From Bacteroidaceae bacterium (GTDB lineage: Bacteria > Bacteroidota > Bacteroidia > Bacteroidales > Bacteroidaceae), in assembly GCA_902362375.1 (NCBI GenBank), contig CABIVS010000007.1:124001-188000 (forward strand): a DNA stretch of 64,000 nucleotides, in the 5' to 3' direction. Positions 18,427 to 28,258 of this stretch are shown here, piece by piece. Within the stretch, counting starts at the first letter, position 1, and every line of letters begins with the position of its first letter. The notes under the pieces were generated by a model, which was not told where the DNA came from, ran no database searches, and worked only from the letters and a program-made list of their open reading frames with translations. The translations under genes were made by a program, and so were the position numbers.

Positions 18427-19911
18427 ATGAATTTCTTATCAATATTCGTACTTATCCCCTTATTGATGCTGGCCGGACTCTGGGCAGCACGAGGAATCAA
18501 AGCCATCCGGGGGGTTATGGTTACTGGCGCATCGGCACTTCTGATTGCCTCCGTCGTACTTACATTCCTGTATCTGGGAGAGCGTAGCGCCGGAAACACG
18601 GCAGAAATGCTTTTCCGTGCAGATACGCTTTGGTATGCCCCGCTTCACATATCCTATTCAGTAGGTGTTGACGGAATTTCGGTAGCCATGTTGTTACTGT
18701 CCGCTGTCATTGTGTTCACCGGTACATTCGCTTCCTGGCGTCTGCAACCACTGACGAAAGAATATTTCCTCTGGTTCACCCTATTGTCTATGGGAGTATT
18801 CGGATTCTTTATATCCGTCGATTTATTCACCATGTTCATGTTCTACGAAATCGCATTGATACCGATGTACCTGTTGATTGGTGTATGGGGATCGGGACGT
18901 AAAGAATATGCAGCCATGAAGCTGACCCTCATGTTGATGGGTGGTTCTGCTTTCTTGCTGATCGGTATTCTCGGAGTCTATTTCGGTTCAGGAGCAACCA
19001 CTATGAACCTCCTCGAAATCGCACAGTTGCACAACATACCTTTTGCACAGCAATGCATCTGGTTCCCGCTGACTTTCCTTGGTTTCGGTGTATTAGGTGC
19101 CCTTTTCCCATTCCACACATGGAGTCCTGACGGTCACGCTTCCGCCCCGACTGCCGTATCTATGCTTCATGCCGGAGTATTGATGAAGCTGGGAGGTTAC
19201 GGATGTTTCCGTATCGCCATGTATCTGATGCCGGAAGCTGCTAACGAACTTTCATGGATATTCCTGATATTGACAGGTATCTCTGTAGTTTACGGTGCAT
19301 TCTCCGCTTGCGTACAAACCGACTTGAAATATATCAATGCTTATTCATCCGTATCTCACTGCGGACTGGTTCTTTTCGCCATTCTGATGCTGAATCAGAC
19401 AGCAGCAACAGGAGCTATCCTTCAGATGCTTTCACACGGATTGATGACAGCCTTGTTCTTTGCTCTTATCGGTATGATTTATGGACGTACACACACACGT
19501 GACGTTCGCGAGCTTGCCGGCTTAATGAAAGTTATGCCGTTCCTTAGCGTATGTTATGTAATTGCCGGTCTTGCCAACCTCGGTCTGCCGGGATTAAGTG
19601 GCTTTATTGCTGAAATGACTATTTTCGTCGGCTCTTTCCAGAACAACGACCAGTTCCACCGGGTACTGACTATCATCGCTTGTTCTTCGATTGTGATTAC
19701 TGCAGTCTACATTCTGCGTCTGGTAGGTAAAATTCTATACGGAACCTGTACCAACAAACATCATCTCGAACTGACTGATGCGACTTGGGACGAACGTGTA
19801 GCCGTTATCTGCCTCATCGTTTGTGTAGCCGGACTAGGTATGGCTCCTTTCTGGGTTAGCCACATGATTGGTGAAAGTGTACTCCCCGTAGTCTCACAAC
19901 TGATTCCATAG
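18427..19911 (+). CDS. nuoM: NADH-quinone oxidoreductase subunit M
   Basis: 494 residues, about fourteen membrane helices, antiporter-like. Motifs: MFYEIALIPMYLLIGVWG with the conserved membrane Glu (about residue 140), LFPFHTWSPDGHASAPTAVS, and LKYINAYSSVSHCG. The 38-base spacer after nuoL is made of near-tandem AAATAGTAAAT words. Normal length. Confidence 0.97.
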   Translation: MNFLSIFVLIPLLMLAGLWAARGIKAIRGVMVTGASALLIASVVLTFLYLGERSAGNTAEMLFRADTLWYAPLHISYSVGVDGISVAMLLLSAVIVFTGTFASWRLQPLTKEYFLWFTLLSMGVFGFFISVDLFTMFMFYEIALIPMYLLIGVWGSGRKEYAAMKLTLMLMGGSAFLLIGILGVYFGSGATTMNLLEIAQLHNIPFAQQCIWFPLTFLGFGVLGALFPFHTWSPDGHASAPTAVSMLHAGVLMKLGGYGCFRIAMYLMPEAANELSWIFLILTGISVVYGAFSACVQTDLKYINAYSSVSHCGLVLFAILMLNQTAATGAILQMLSHGLMTALFFALIGMIYGRTHTRDVRELAGLMKVMPFLSVCYVIAGLANLGLPGLSGFIAEMTIFVGSFQNNDQFHRVLTIIACSSIVITAVYILRLVGKILYGTCTNKHHLELTDATWDERVAVICLIVCVAGLGMAPFWVSHMIGESVLPVVSQLIP

Positions 19912-19949
19912 CCCTTTAATTTTTAATCTTTAATTTTGAATTGATAAAG

Positions 19950-21389
19950 ATGGATTATTCACAATTTCTATATATGCGAGAAGAGCTGTCGCTCATAGCC
20001 GTCTTACTGCTGCTATTTCTAGCTGACCTCTTCATGAGTCCGGATGCACACAAAAATGGTGGGAAAGCACGCCTGAACACAATGTTACCCGTTATTCTGA
20101 TGGCTATCCATACAGCTATCAATTTAATTCCGGGAACTGCTGCCGATGCATTCGGCGGTATGTATCATTATGTACCGATGCACACAGTGATTAAATCAAT
20201 CCTGAACGTCGGCACACTGATTGTTTTCCTGATGGCACACGAATGGATGAAAAGAGAAGATACTTCGTTCAAGCAAGGAGAATTCTATGTACTAACACTC
20301 TCTACCTTGTTTGGTATGTACCTCATGATTTCTGCCGGACACTTCCTGATGTTCTTCATCGGGCTGGAAACTGCTTCTATCCCGATGGCAGCACTGATTG
20401 CCTTTGACAAATACCGTCATAACTCTGCCGAAGCAGGAGCCAAATACATTCTGACAGCTCTTTTCTCCAGTGCATTACTGTTGTTCGGTCTGTCAATGAT
20501 CTACGGTTCTGCCGGTACTCTTTATTTCGATGACCTTCCTGCCCATATTGACGGAAATCCGTTGCAGATCATGGCATTTGTATTCTTCTTTGCAGGAATG
20601 GCATTCAAATTATCATTGGTTCCGTTCCACTTATGGACAGCAGACGTTTACGAAGGTGCTCCGAGTGCAGTTACCGCTTATTTGAGCGTTATATCAAAAG
20701 GATCGGCAGCATTTGTTTTGTTGGCTGTACTTATCAAAGTATTCGCTCCAATGATCAATGACTGGCAGGAAGTACTTTATTGGGTAACCATCGCTTCTAT
20801 CACGATTGCCAATATATTTGCTGTCCGTCAGCAGAACCTGAAACGTTTGATGGCGTTCTCCAGTATTTCACAAGCGGGATACATTATGTTGGGCGTTATC
20901 GGAGGTACGGCACAGGGCATGACAGCTTTGGTATATTACGTATTAGTGTATGCTGCTGCCAACCTCGGAGTATTTGCCGTGATTACTATCGTGGCATTAC
21001 GCAGTCAGAAATTCACGCTCGAAGATTACGCAGGACTTTATAAAACGAATCCCAAAATCGCTTTTCTGATGACTCTGTCTCTATTCTCATTGGCAGGTAT
21101 CCCTCCGTTTGCCGGATTCTTCTCGAAGTTCTTTATCTTCATGGCTGCTTTCGACGCAGGTTTCCACTTGCTGGTATTCATTGCATTGGTAAATACAGTG
21201 ATTTCATTGTACTATTATCTGTTGATTGTAAAAGCAATGTATGTCACTCCTTCCGACAACCCGATTCCTACTTTCCGCAGCGACCGCTGCACGAAATGGG
21301 GACTGGCACTCTGCACACTGGGTATCATCGGACTGGGTATCGCAAGTATCGTATATCAGTCTATCGATAAATTGTCGTTCGGAATATAA
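19950..21389 (+). CDS. nuoN: NADH-quinone oxidoreductase subunit N
   Basis: 479 residues from the ATG at 19950; an in-frame TTG at 19941 would only add Leu-Ile-Lys-like residues from the repetitive spacer. Motifs: [20 protein letters not shown] and [20 protein letters not shown], with the antiporter fold over about fourteen helices. It ends the nuo operon and is followed by a strong terminator. No nuoE, nuoF or nuoG lies anywhere in the operon. Confidence 0.97.
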   Translation: MDYSQFLYMREELSLIAVLLLLFLADLFMSPDAHKNGGKARLNTMLPVILMAIHTAINLIPGTAADAFGGMYHYVPMHTVIKSILNVGTLIVFLMAHEWMKREDTSFKQGEFYVLTLSTLFGMYLMISAGHFLMFFIGLETASIPMAALIAFDKYRHNSAEAGAKYILTALFSSALLLFGLSMIYGSAGTLYFDDLPAHIDGNPLQIMAFVFFFAGMAFKLSLVPFHLWTADVYEGAPSAVTAYLSVISKGSAAFVLLAVLIKVFAPMINDWQEVLYWVTIASITIANIFAVRQQNLKRLMAFSSISQAGYIMLGVIGGTAQGMTALVYYVLVYAAANLGVFAVITIVALRSQKFTLEDYAGLYKTNPKIAFLMTLSLFSLAGIPPFAGFFSKFFIFMAAFDAGFHLLVFIALVNTVISLYYYLLIVKAMYVTPSDNPIPTFRSDRCTKWGLALCTLGIIGLGIASIVYQSIDKLSFGI

Positions 21390-21411
21390 ACGAACTACCT
21401 CTATAACATAA

Positions 21412-21466
21412 GAAACGGTCTTGGTTTCATGTCCCTATCAATCGACATCAAAACCAAGACCGTTTC
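21412..21466. terminator. Terminator between nuoN and the histidine kinase gene
   Basis: Perfect 16-bp stem GAAACGGTCTTGGTTT (21412-21427) with its complement at 21451-21466. The loop holds a further ATGTC/GACAT pair. T-rich sequence follows on the plus side and A-rich on the other, so it can serve both convergent genes. Confidence 0.9.
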
Positions 21467-21488
21467 CTTTATATATTAAATTGCCCCT

Positions 21489-24299
21489 TTACCGGGCACA
21501 ACTCATCTCTTCCGTCACAATTACCCCGGGAATAGTAAACCAGAACCGTGATCCTTTTCCTTTTTCAGAGTCAACGCCAATACGTCCACCCAGTTGTTCT
21601 ACAATGCTTTGACAGATAGAAAGTCCCAATCCTGTACCGTGCACAAAAGAATTAAGCTTCACAAAACGTTCAAAAATATGCGGTAACTGCTCTTTCTCAA
21701 TACCGATTCCCGTATCTTTGACATAAAACTCCAACTCTCCTTCTTTTATTTCATATCCGACATGAATACTCCCTTCGGAGGTAAACTTCATTGCATTATT
21801 AACAAAGTTAGAGATCACCTGATGTATGCGATTACGATCACTAATGACATGACAGACCGGAAGATGATTATCAAGTACCAGTTCCACGTCTTCTTTCGCT
21901 TTCATACGCATCGAGCGGACAATATCCTCACACAACAGATTTACATCTACGTCTCCATTAGTAAACTCAAACGTACCAGCCTCAATCTTCGAGAGGTCGA
22001 GTATATCCGAAATAAGTTGCAGTAACAGATCATTATTCTCACGTACAATCTTAATATACTCCTGACGTTCTGCCACGTCTTCAGTTTCCACCAACAAATC
22101 GGAGAAACCAACAATAGCATTCAACGGCGTACGGATTTCATGACTCATATTTGCAAGGAAAGCACTTTTCAAGCGATCCATCATCTCCGCTTTATCGCGT
22201 GCCTGAATCAATTCGGCTTCGGTCTCTTTCAGCTCTGTGATGTCATAATTGATACCGATGATTTCAATTTCGTTTTCTTCCGGTCTATAGTTAGTGACCA
22301 TTACATTACTATTTACCCAATTCCATTCGTTCTTTGTTCCGGGACGACGAATACGCACTTCTCCCTGAAAATGCCTCCTTTTTCCCTTCTTGACTTCGTC
22401 ATAGAAATCAAAGAAACGTTTACGGTCTTCCGGATGCATTTTGCCATAAACTCCCACAACCTCACTCAAAGGAATATCTTCTTCCTCACCCAAATTCTTA
22501 TACCACTGTTTAATAGCATAACCTTTCCGGTTCAAAAGATTCAGTTTAGCATAACCTACCTTGGCATAGTCGGATATCATCAGGAAGAAATTCTCAAAAT
22601 CACGGATACGATTCATCGCGTCGATGCGTTCCGTATTGTCAATGCTGATTAAGATATATCCGTTAAAGTTACCCTCGTTGTCATATAGTTTACTAACTTT
22701 CGAATATAGTTCGATCACGTTGGAGCGGCTTGTTTCATAATATCCCCCGGTTTGCTCAAAAGAATAGTTAAGCCGGAAATCGACTAAATCCTCATTCCTC
22801 ACACGATCACGGATGTTCTGTGGTACATTCGGATTCTCAAAGAAATTAACCCCTATTACATCCGATTTATTCACTACACCGAATATCTCCAGATCTTTAT
22901 TATTTAAATCCACCAGATACCCGTCCTTATCATAGATTTCGACTCCTGCCGGGATATTGGTAAAGATGTTCTTAAATAACTTTTCGCTCCGGTCCAGTGC
23001 CCGATTGGCTTTCACTGATCCCGTGGAATCGAGGAACAAGCCGACAACTTCATCCTGTTCAGGAGAATAAATAATCCAATGCGTATAGCGTTCCGTTTTA
23101 GGAAAATATTCATCTTTTTCCCTATAAGAATCACTATCCAGGATCTCTTTCAGGAAATCAAGTTTTTGGAGATAGTCGGAATGCTTTTCAGATCCCAAAG
23201 CACCAATATAAGATTCCAAAGGATGTCCGAAAAATGTGGAACTTACCTCATTTGCATCTGTCACCCGATAATCACAAGGCTTATTATTCTCGTCACGGAT
23301 AATCGACATACGGATATAACCCATCGGCATAAAATGGAACAGGTTATTCAGGAAAGCCTGTTCACGGATCACCTTGTCCTTGGCCTTACGCAACTCGATA
23401 CAAATGCTTATAATATTTCCCAATGAAGAGAACCATTGAAAATCTTCATTACTCCAGCCATGGTAATTTTTCACCAGATCAATGCCCATATACCCCCAAA
23501 CGTGATCACCCGTCATCAAAGGAGTAACCATTAAAGAACAAATCCCCTGAACAGCAAGTATCTTATACTCATCGGCTGCTGCTTCCGGTAACTGTTCCAA
23601 TGTATCTAAGAGAATAGGTTTACCAGCTAATATCTGTTCACTCCACCACTTCGATTGACTGATAGGCATATTTTGGAGAGTCTCTTTTTCAGCTGATACC
23701 CCTTCGGAAACAACTTCATAAGTACAGCTATGATGGGTGTGAGTCTCATCATATTCAAAAATATAAACGCGTCCTTCGCCATTATATAGATTCAGTATAT
23801 CTCTTAAAATATCTGTTATACAAGATTCCACCTCTTCATCACGAAGGAAACGAAGCAACGATTGCGACACAAAATTCTGACGGCGAAGCAAGTCATTCAC
23901 ACGTCTTAATGCATCCCTTTGATCTTCTTCCTTAGGAGCTTCGACACGCTGGATTACTCCGAAAGATTTATCACCTCCATCAGCACCTGCTCCCTTCTCA
24001 CGAAAAGCCAGACGAGTATGTAACCAAACCTCACCATATTTGGAATGAATAGGAAAAGTTTGTTCATAAAAGTCCTTATGAATAGAAGTGTTTGCCTGAA
24101 ACTCTTGGGTAATTTGCTTGCGATAATCTTCACGTACCAGATTCAGAAAATCCGAATTAGAAATAGTATCTCCATCCAAGCCCAGAAGATCACAAAGATA
24201 ATCGGAACATAAGTAATATCCTGTCGTTAAATCTACTTCCCACCACCCGATCTGTGCAAGAGAAGCCATTTTATGGTATCGCTCGTTGTCTGTTTGCAT
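21489..24299 (-). CDS. Multi-PAS/GAF sensor histidine kinase
   Basis: 936 residues, no signal peptide and no membrane helix, so a cytoplasmic sensor. Order: PAS (about 10-100), GAF (about 140-300, with [12 protein letters not shown]), further PAS domains (about 320-430, 440-555 and 570-690 with a PAC-like tail), HisKA ([19 protein letters not shown], phosphorylated His about 720) and HATPase_c (N-box near 831, DTGIGI near 862, GTGLGL near 888). There is no receiver domain, so a separate response regulator is needed and none is visible nearby. The gene stands alone, with its own promoter box and convergent to nuoN. The signal is unknown; GAF plus several PAS domains suggests redox, small-molecule or energy sensing. 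Confidence 0.93.
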   Translation of the reverse strand: MQTDNERYHKMASLAQIGWWEVDLTTGYYLCSDYLCDLLGLDGDTISNSDFLNLVREDYRKQITQEFQANTSIHKDFYEQTFPIHSKYGEVWLHTRLAFREKGAGADGGDKSFGVIQRVEAPKEEDQRDALRRVNDLLRRQNFVSQSLLRFLRDEEVESCITDILRDILNLYNGEGRVYIFEYDETHTHHSCTYEVVSEGVSAEKETLQNMPISQSKWWSEQILAGKPILLDTLEQLPEAAADEYKILAVQGICSLMVTPLMTGDHVWGYMGIDLVKNYHGWSNEDFQWFSSLGNIISICIELRKAKDKVIREQAFLNNLFHFMPMGYIRMSIIRDENNKPCDYRVTDANEVSSTFFGHPLESYIGALGSEKHSDYLQKLDFLKEILDSDSYREKDEYFPKTERYTHWIIYSPEQDEVVGLFLDSTGSVKANRALDRSEKLFKNIFTNIPAGVEIYDKDGYLVDLNNKDLEIFGVVNKSDVIGVNFFENPNVPQNIRDRVRNEDLVDFRLNYSFEQTGGYYETSRSNVIELYSKVSKLYDNEGNFNGYILISIDNTERIDAMNRIRDFENFFLMISDYAKVGYAKLNLLNRKGYAIKQWYKNLGEEEDIPLSEVVGVYGKMHPEDRKRFFDFYDEVKKGKRRHFQGEVRIRRPGTKNEWNWVNSNVMVTNYRPEENEIEIIGINYDITELKETEAELIQARDKAEMMDRLKSAFLANMSHEIRTPLNAIVGFSDLLVETEDVAERQEYIKIVRENNDLLLQLISDILDLSKIEAGTFEFTNGDVDVNLLCEDIVRSMRMKAKEDVELVLDNHLPVCHVISDRNRIHQVISNFVNNAMKFTSEGSIHVGYEIKEGELEFYVKDTGIGIEKEQLPHIFERFVKLNSFVHGTGLGLSICQSIVEQLGGRIGVDSEKGKGSRFWFTIPGVIVTEEMSCAR

Positions 24300-24329
24300 A
24301 ATTTATATCATTGTAAGATAATAGGTCGA

Positions 24330-24337
24330 CAAATATA
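24330..24337 (-). promoter_or_regulatory. Promoter -7 box of the histidine kinase gene
   Basis: Minus-strand TATATTTG, perfect TAnnTTTG match, 31 bases before the ATG at 24299. No good -33 TTTG seen. Confidence 0.55.
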
Positions 24338-24414
24338 CGAAAAAGGAAATCACTCATACCATAAAAAACCAAATAAAAAAACTAAAATAGGATTACGAAA
24401 ACAAACAAATAGAA

Positions 24415-24449
24415 TATGGGAGAATCTGTTTGTTACAAATACTCCCATA
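24415..24449 (-). terminator. Probable terminator after the gene remnant
   Basis: Stem TATGGGAG (24415-24422) / CTCCCATA (24442-24449) with a partly paired loop, followed on the minus strand by a T-rich run. It lies 41 bases past the stop of the fragment at 24490 and looks like the terminator its parent gene used. Confidence 0.6.
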
Positions 24450-24489
24450 CCTCCTATTAAAAAATAAACCTCGCAAATCTATATCTTAA

Positions 24490-24717
24490 TTATAATGAGG
24501 AGAAATTATATCCGGTCCAAGTGAACAGGGATGCATCTGCACCAGTGTTAGTAGCAGGTTCGGTAAATGTATTCAATGTACCGTTCAGCTTCGTTTTATA
24601 TTGCAGAGTATTCGTTATGCTAATGCTGGAAGCTGGATTTCCCGCACCTTTGCTGTCGTTCATATCAATCAGGTCGATGGTTCCGCCGGTTCCTTTGACA
24701 AGCGCATTGATAATCTT
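24490..24717 (-). pseudogene. 3' remnant of an unidentified coding gene
   Basis: A minus-strand frame of 75 codons ends at a TAA (24490-24492). Its translation looks like real protein, Gly/Thr/Asn-rich (for example GTGGTIDLIDMNDSKGAGNP and LFTWTGYNFSSL), in the style of a secreted beta-rich Bacteroides protein. Upstream it runs straight into three in-frame stops (TGA at 24718-24720, then TAG and TAA). No ATG supports a complete gene. I read it as the surviving C-terminal end of a deleted or replaced gene, still followed by its terminator. The parent family is not recognised. Confidence 0.5.
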
Positions 24718-24766
24718 TCATTGCTATCTTTATTTCCTTTCCTGCTTATGACAGGCAATGCCAACC

Positions 24767-24854
24767 CGCTGGCACAACTGTGCCATCGCAATGGCACAAC
24801 AGTGACAACGTAGTGGCACAACTGTGACAAGCCGCTGGCACAAGCCCTCGTCCA
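24767..24854. repeat. 22-bp imperfect tandem repeat, about 3.5 units
   Basis: Four consecutive 22-base units begin at 24767, 24789, 24811 and 24833. The core is TGGCACAAC(T/A)GTG followed by CCAT/ACAA; the fourth unit keeps only its first 12 bases. The unit length is not a multiple of three, and no good protein runs through it. It lies between the gene remnant and the AraC gene, in a more GC-rich patch than its surroundings. Confidence 0.75.
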
Positions 24855-24940
24855 GAGCATCTCCAGAGGCTTCCTTTGCAGAAAAAACGGAGTCCGGGAG
24901 GGGGACTAGCGTCAACCGGTCTCTATCCCCTCGCCAATCA

Positions 24941-25837
24941 CTAAATCAATTTCTTTTTCTTCCGGTAGTTCTCACGAAACTCTTTGGGCGAACAACTCTT
25001 TTTCTTTTTAAAGATACGGTTGAAATTGGAAAGATTATTGAAACCGCACTCATAACAAATCTCGGCAATAGACATGGTAGAATCGACCAGCAACCGGGAA
25101 GCAAAGCCCAAACGAATGTCTATGATATAATCAGATAAGTTCTTTCCGGTACGCAGTTTGAAGAACCGGCTGAACGACACATCCGTCATTCCCACCATAT
25201 CAGCCAATTGCCCCAGACGTATTTCCTCCTGATAATGTGCATTGATATATTCCTGCACTTTTTGCACACGGCGGCTGTCCGAATGAATATCTATCTTGGC
25301 AAAAGACGAACTGGACAACGTACGGGCTTCTTCTTCAAAGAGAGAAAGCTCATACAGTATCGTCATAAACTTGATGACTGCATAGAATCCCTGTTTCTCG
25401 GAAGCAAGCGTATCCAGCAACGGATAAATTTTCAGTATGGCAGACATGGGAAAACAAAGTCCCTTCTGTGCCTTATCCAGCATCCGGCGGATAGAATCGA
25501 ATTGATTCTTATTGATAAAGCTCTTGAAGAAAAGATCGGAAGAAAACTGGATGGTAATCTCCCGTATCTCTTTAGAACGACAGTCGTTCTGTTCCCAGAC
25601 GTGTTCCAAGTCTTTTCCCGTTATCAGCACCAGATCATAGTCGCCTATCACTTCGGAAGAATCTCCTACAATCCGCCTCACCCCGGCAGCCTTTTCGGTG
25701 AAGTTCAATTCAAATTCGGAGTGATTGTGAATAGGATAAGTGAATTCCGTTTTATAACGCTCCGCAATGTAAAAGCAATCCTTATCTGATAAAGGAGTGA
25801 TTTCACGGATAATCTGGTTGGATAACGGTGTAGTCAT
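24941..25837 (-). CDS. AraC family transcriptional regulator
   Basis: 298 residues. An N-terminal cupin-like sensing domain (HNHSEFELNF near residue 37) is followed by a dimerisation helix region. The C-terminal pair of helix-turn-helix motifs spans about 190-290 (IRLGQLADMVGMTDVSFSRF and MSIAEICYECGFNNLSNFNR). It sits 26 bases after the MscS gene on the same strand, so it may be the last gene of the ATPase-DUF4435-MscS run or have its own promoter. Target and ligand are unknown. The C-terminus is very basic (KKKKLI). Confidence 0.93.
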   Translation of the reverse strand: MTTPLSNQIIREITPLSDKDCFYIAERYKTEFTYPIHNHSEFELNFTEKAAGVRRIVGDSSEVIGDYDLVLITGKDLEHVWEQNDCRSKEIREITIQFSSDLFFKSFINKNQFDSIRRMLDKAQKGLCFPMSAILKIYPLLDTLASEKQGFYAVIKFMTILYELSLFEEEARTLSSSSFAKIDIHSDSRRVQKVQEYINAHYQEEIRLGQLADMVGMTDVSFSRFFKLRTGKNLSDYIIDIRLGFASRLLVDSTMSIAEICYECGFNNLSNFNRIFKKKKSCSPKEFRENYRKKKKLI

Positions 25838-25863
25838 AGTAGTAGTAATTTATAAACGTTTGA

Positions 25864-27204
25864 TTAGTTTTCTATCTTTACCCCTATCCGATGGAAGTCG
25901 GCTCCCGACGGATTCTGGAAGACACGCAGATCGAATTCAGGAATAATGGCAAGCACATGATCGAAAACATCTGCCTGTATGCCTTCATAGGCAACCCATA
26001 CTTTATTGGCAGAAAAGAAGTAAAGTTCCAACGGAATACCGGTTTCGGTAGGCTGGAGCTGGCGTACCATGCAGGTCAGATCCTGATTGACGGTAGGCAG
26101 GTTTTTCAGATAATTAGTCAGATAGGCGCGGAAAACTCCCAGGTTTGTTTGCCGACGTCCATTCACTAATACGGAGTTGTCGATGTGATGCTCCTTATTA
26201 TATTCTTCCACTACCTTTTCCGTTTCATCCACATAGTTCGTCAAAAGTTGTATCTTCCGGTATTTTGCCAACATTTCCGGTGTACAGAAGTGCACGCTGG
26301 TCATGTCTATATTAATGGAACGTTTCACACGGCGTCCGCCGGATTCCTGCATTCCCTGCCAGTTCTGGAAAGAGTCACTAATCAACAGGTAAGGAGGAAT
26401 GGTGGTGATGGTGTTATCAAAGTTACGCACCTTTACGGTGTTCAATGTTACCTCTATCACCGTACCGTCCGCACCATATTTCGGCATCGTGATCCAATCA
26501 CCCACTTTCAGCATATTATTGGCAGAAAGCTGGATGCCGGAGACAAATCCCATGATACTGTCCTTGAAGACTAACATCAAAACGGCAGCGGAAGCTCCCA
26601 GTCCGGTCAGCAGCACCACCGGGCTTTGCTTTATCAGGATACTGATAATAATAATGGCTCCTATAAAGAAGAGAACGACTTGTGCTGTCTGCAAAAGTCC
26701 CTTCAAAGGTTTGTCCTTATATTGTTCACGTGCGCTATATACGAGGTAAACGGCTGTGAACAGCGCACTGACGAAGCGAAGAAAGACTGCCAGGATATAA
26801 ATCATACAAAGTCTGCGAAGGAAGTCCAGCAAACCGGAGTCCGCATGTTCGGGAAATGCGATAGGGATAGATATATAAATCAAAATAGGTGCTACCAATC
26901 TGCTGATATTCAGCATCACTTTATCATTAAATACAATATCATCCCAGGTTGCTTTCGTCTGTTTCACCAATCTAGCTACGGTACGCAGAATAATCTTGCG
27001 GCAAATCAGATTGGCTAATAAAGCGATTCCGATTATGCACAATAAGATGATAAAGTTATCAATCTTATCTGCCCAGACTTCATCTACTCCCATCGAAAGC
27101 AAAGCATGGTTTACTTCTTGCATCATTACATTACCTGCTTCTTCCGGCTGTCCATTTGCCAATGCTATACTCACAGTGTCAACTACTTCCTTTACTTCTT
27201 TCAT
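25864..27204 (-). CDS. MscS family mechanosensitive ion channel
   Basis: 446 residues from the ATG at 27204, which has a GAGAGAAG ribosome site; a TTG at 27210 is also in frame. Several membrane helices lie between about 45 and 240. The pore helix region GLGASAAVLMLVFKDSIMGF (about 210-230) is the MscS hallmark, followed by the beta domain (VGDWITMP...GTVIEV) and a cytoplasmic C-terminal domain. The size is closer to the YbdG-like branch than to small MscS. Such channels release osmolytes on hypo-osmotic shock. It lies 37 bases after the DUF4435 gene and 26 before AraC. Whether it works with the ATPase/TOPRIM pair is an open question. Confidence 0.93.
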   Translation of the reverse strand: MKEVKEVVDTVSIALANGQPEEAGNVMMQEVNHALLSMGVDEVWADKIDNFIILLCIIGIALLANLICRKIILRTVARLVKQTKATWDDIVFNDKVMLNISRLVAPILIYISIPIAFPEHADSGLLDFLRRLCMIYILAVFLRFVSALFTAVYLVYSAREQYKDKPLKGLLQTAQVVLFFIGAIIIISILIKQSPVVLLTGLGASAAVLMLVFKDSIMGFVSGIQLSANNMLKVGDWITMPKYGADGTVIEVTLNTVKVRNFDNTITTIPPYLLISDSFQNWQGMQESGGRRVKRSINIDMTSVHFCTPEMLAKYRKIQLLTNYVDETEKVVEEYNKEHHIDNSVLVNGRRQTNLGVFRAYLTNYLKNLPTVNQDLTCMVRQLQPTETGIPLELYFFSANKVWVAYEGIQADVFDHVLAIIPEFDLRVFQNPSGADFHRIGVKIEN

Positions 27205-27241
27205 AAGCAATCTTCTCTCTCTCTTTTAGTTTTTCTTTTAT

Positions 27242-28258
27242 TTATGATTTCTGTTTATTTTTTCCTTCTTCCAAATATTCACTGATATCCTGCCGCAACC
27301 AATCGTAATGGAAGAGCCTTTTGTAGGCTACATTCTTCTTGAGCATGATTTCCACATTCACCTGGCTGTTCTGATAACAAGTCAGTTCGTTTCTGAATTG
27401 TTCATTGTGTTCGGCCAGTCGTTTGATTTCCTGTTCCCGTTCACGGCGTAATACAGTGCAGACCGGAATCAAAAGTTTCATTACCACATTATCCATCACA
27501 TGGTGTCCCTGCATATACAAATAAGTAGTTTCCGGCACCAACCCCAGCTCTTTAAATTCAGCCTGCAGTCCGTTTACTTGATTGATGTTATGAGGAAATT
27601 TCTTTTTCAACTCTGCCAACTTCTGGTTAACCCGTTGTTGGAGTGATTCCAGACTCTTTTCCGGATTCCGGAGATTAATCTCACGCAAAGAGGTATAGGT
27701 ATGGAAATCGTACATCGGGAAAGTGTAAGTATCCCGTTGGCGATAGAACCATACGTTCCAGAGAAAAAGCGGATATACTATTTCGGAGTATCTCTTTAGA
27801 TAGGAATTGAAGTCGAGAATGGAACGGTCGTTCAATGTGGCCTGCACACATACCTCGTGAAGGCTCTCGGCAAAACAATGATAGTTTTCAATAGCATAGG
27901 TATAAGTCTGAAAAATATATCTGTTCCGGTTGATTTTACGGGAGGTATTGGTGGCTCCCTGCAACAGGAAATCATAGTCACTGTCCACACAGGCAATCAG
28001 GCTTCTCCCCAGTTCGGCTGTATTCAGCGTGTTCATGAGTACCATCTTTTTTCCTTTTGCCAAGGAGGTGGCCGAAGGAAGCATCACCTGGAAATAGTGT
28101 TCATCATCTTCAAATTCTTCAAGCAATGTGCGCCAGAAAGCGATGTCGTCATAGCTTTCTACATAAGCGATGATACGTCGGCGGGCTTTTTTCGGATAAA
28201 GCTTATGGGCGGCATTGAAATAGGAAGAAGTCAGATTATCTCGTAGTGAAGTTGCCAT
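27242..28258 (-). CDS. DUF4435 (TOPRIM-like) protein, partner of AAA ATPase
   Basis: 338 residues. The N-terminal third has the TOPRIM-like pattern of DUF4435: IIAYVESYDD (E34) after a beta strand and LIACVDSDYD (D92, D94, D96), the acidic residues expected to bind metal for nucleic-acid cleavage. The C-terminal two-thirds is helical. The start overlaps the end of the ATPase gene by 23 bases, so the two are translationally coupled. ATPase plus DUF4435 pairs include the AriA/AriB components of the PARIS anti-phage system, where AriB is a TOPRIM nuclease released by the ATPase. I infer a nuclease effector role; a housekeeping role in DNA metabolism is possible because the neighbours are not a typical defence island. 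Confidence 0.85.
   Translation of the reverse strand: MATSLRDNLTSSYFNAAHKLYPKKARRRIIAYVESYDDIAFWRTLLEEFEDDEHYFQVMLPSATSLAKGKKMVLMNTLNTAELGRSLIACVDSDYDFLLQGATNTSRKINRNRYIFQTYTYAIENYHCFAESLHEVCVQATLNDRSILDFNSYLKRYSEIVYPLFLWNVWFYRQRDTYTFPMYDFHTYTSLREINLRNPEKSLESLQQRVNQKLAELKKKFPHNINQVNGLQAEFKELGLVPETTYLYMQGHHVMDNVVMKLLIPVCTVLRREREQEIKRLAEHNEQFRNELTCYQNSQVNVEIMLKKNVAYKRLFHYDWLRQDISEYLEEGKNKQKS

Noticed and set aside
21489..24299. Hybrid two-component system (kinase plus AraC-type regulator in one protein)
   Set aside because: The protein ends directly after the HATPase domain; there is no receiver or HTH domain, and the AraC gene nearby is separate and cupin-type.
24767..24854. CRISPR array
   Set aside because: The repeats are directly adjacent with no spacers, the units are degenerate and no cas gene is present in the window.
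24669..24915. Minus-strand frames over the tandem repeat that look like Cys-rich small proteins
   Set aside because: They are translations of the 22-bp repeat in shifting frames, with no ribosome site or promoter, and the unit length is not a multiple of three.
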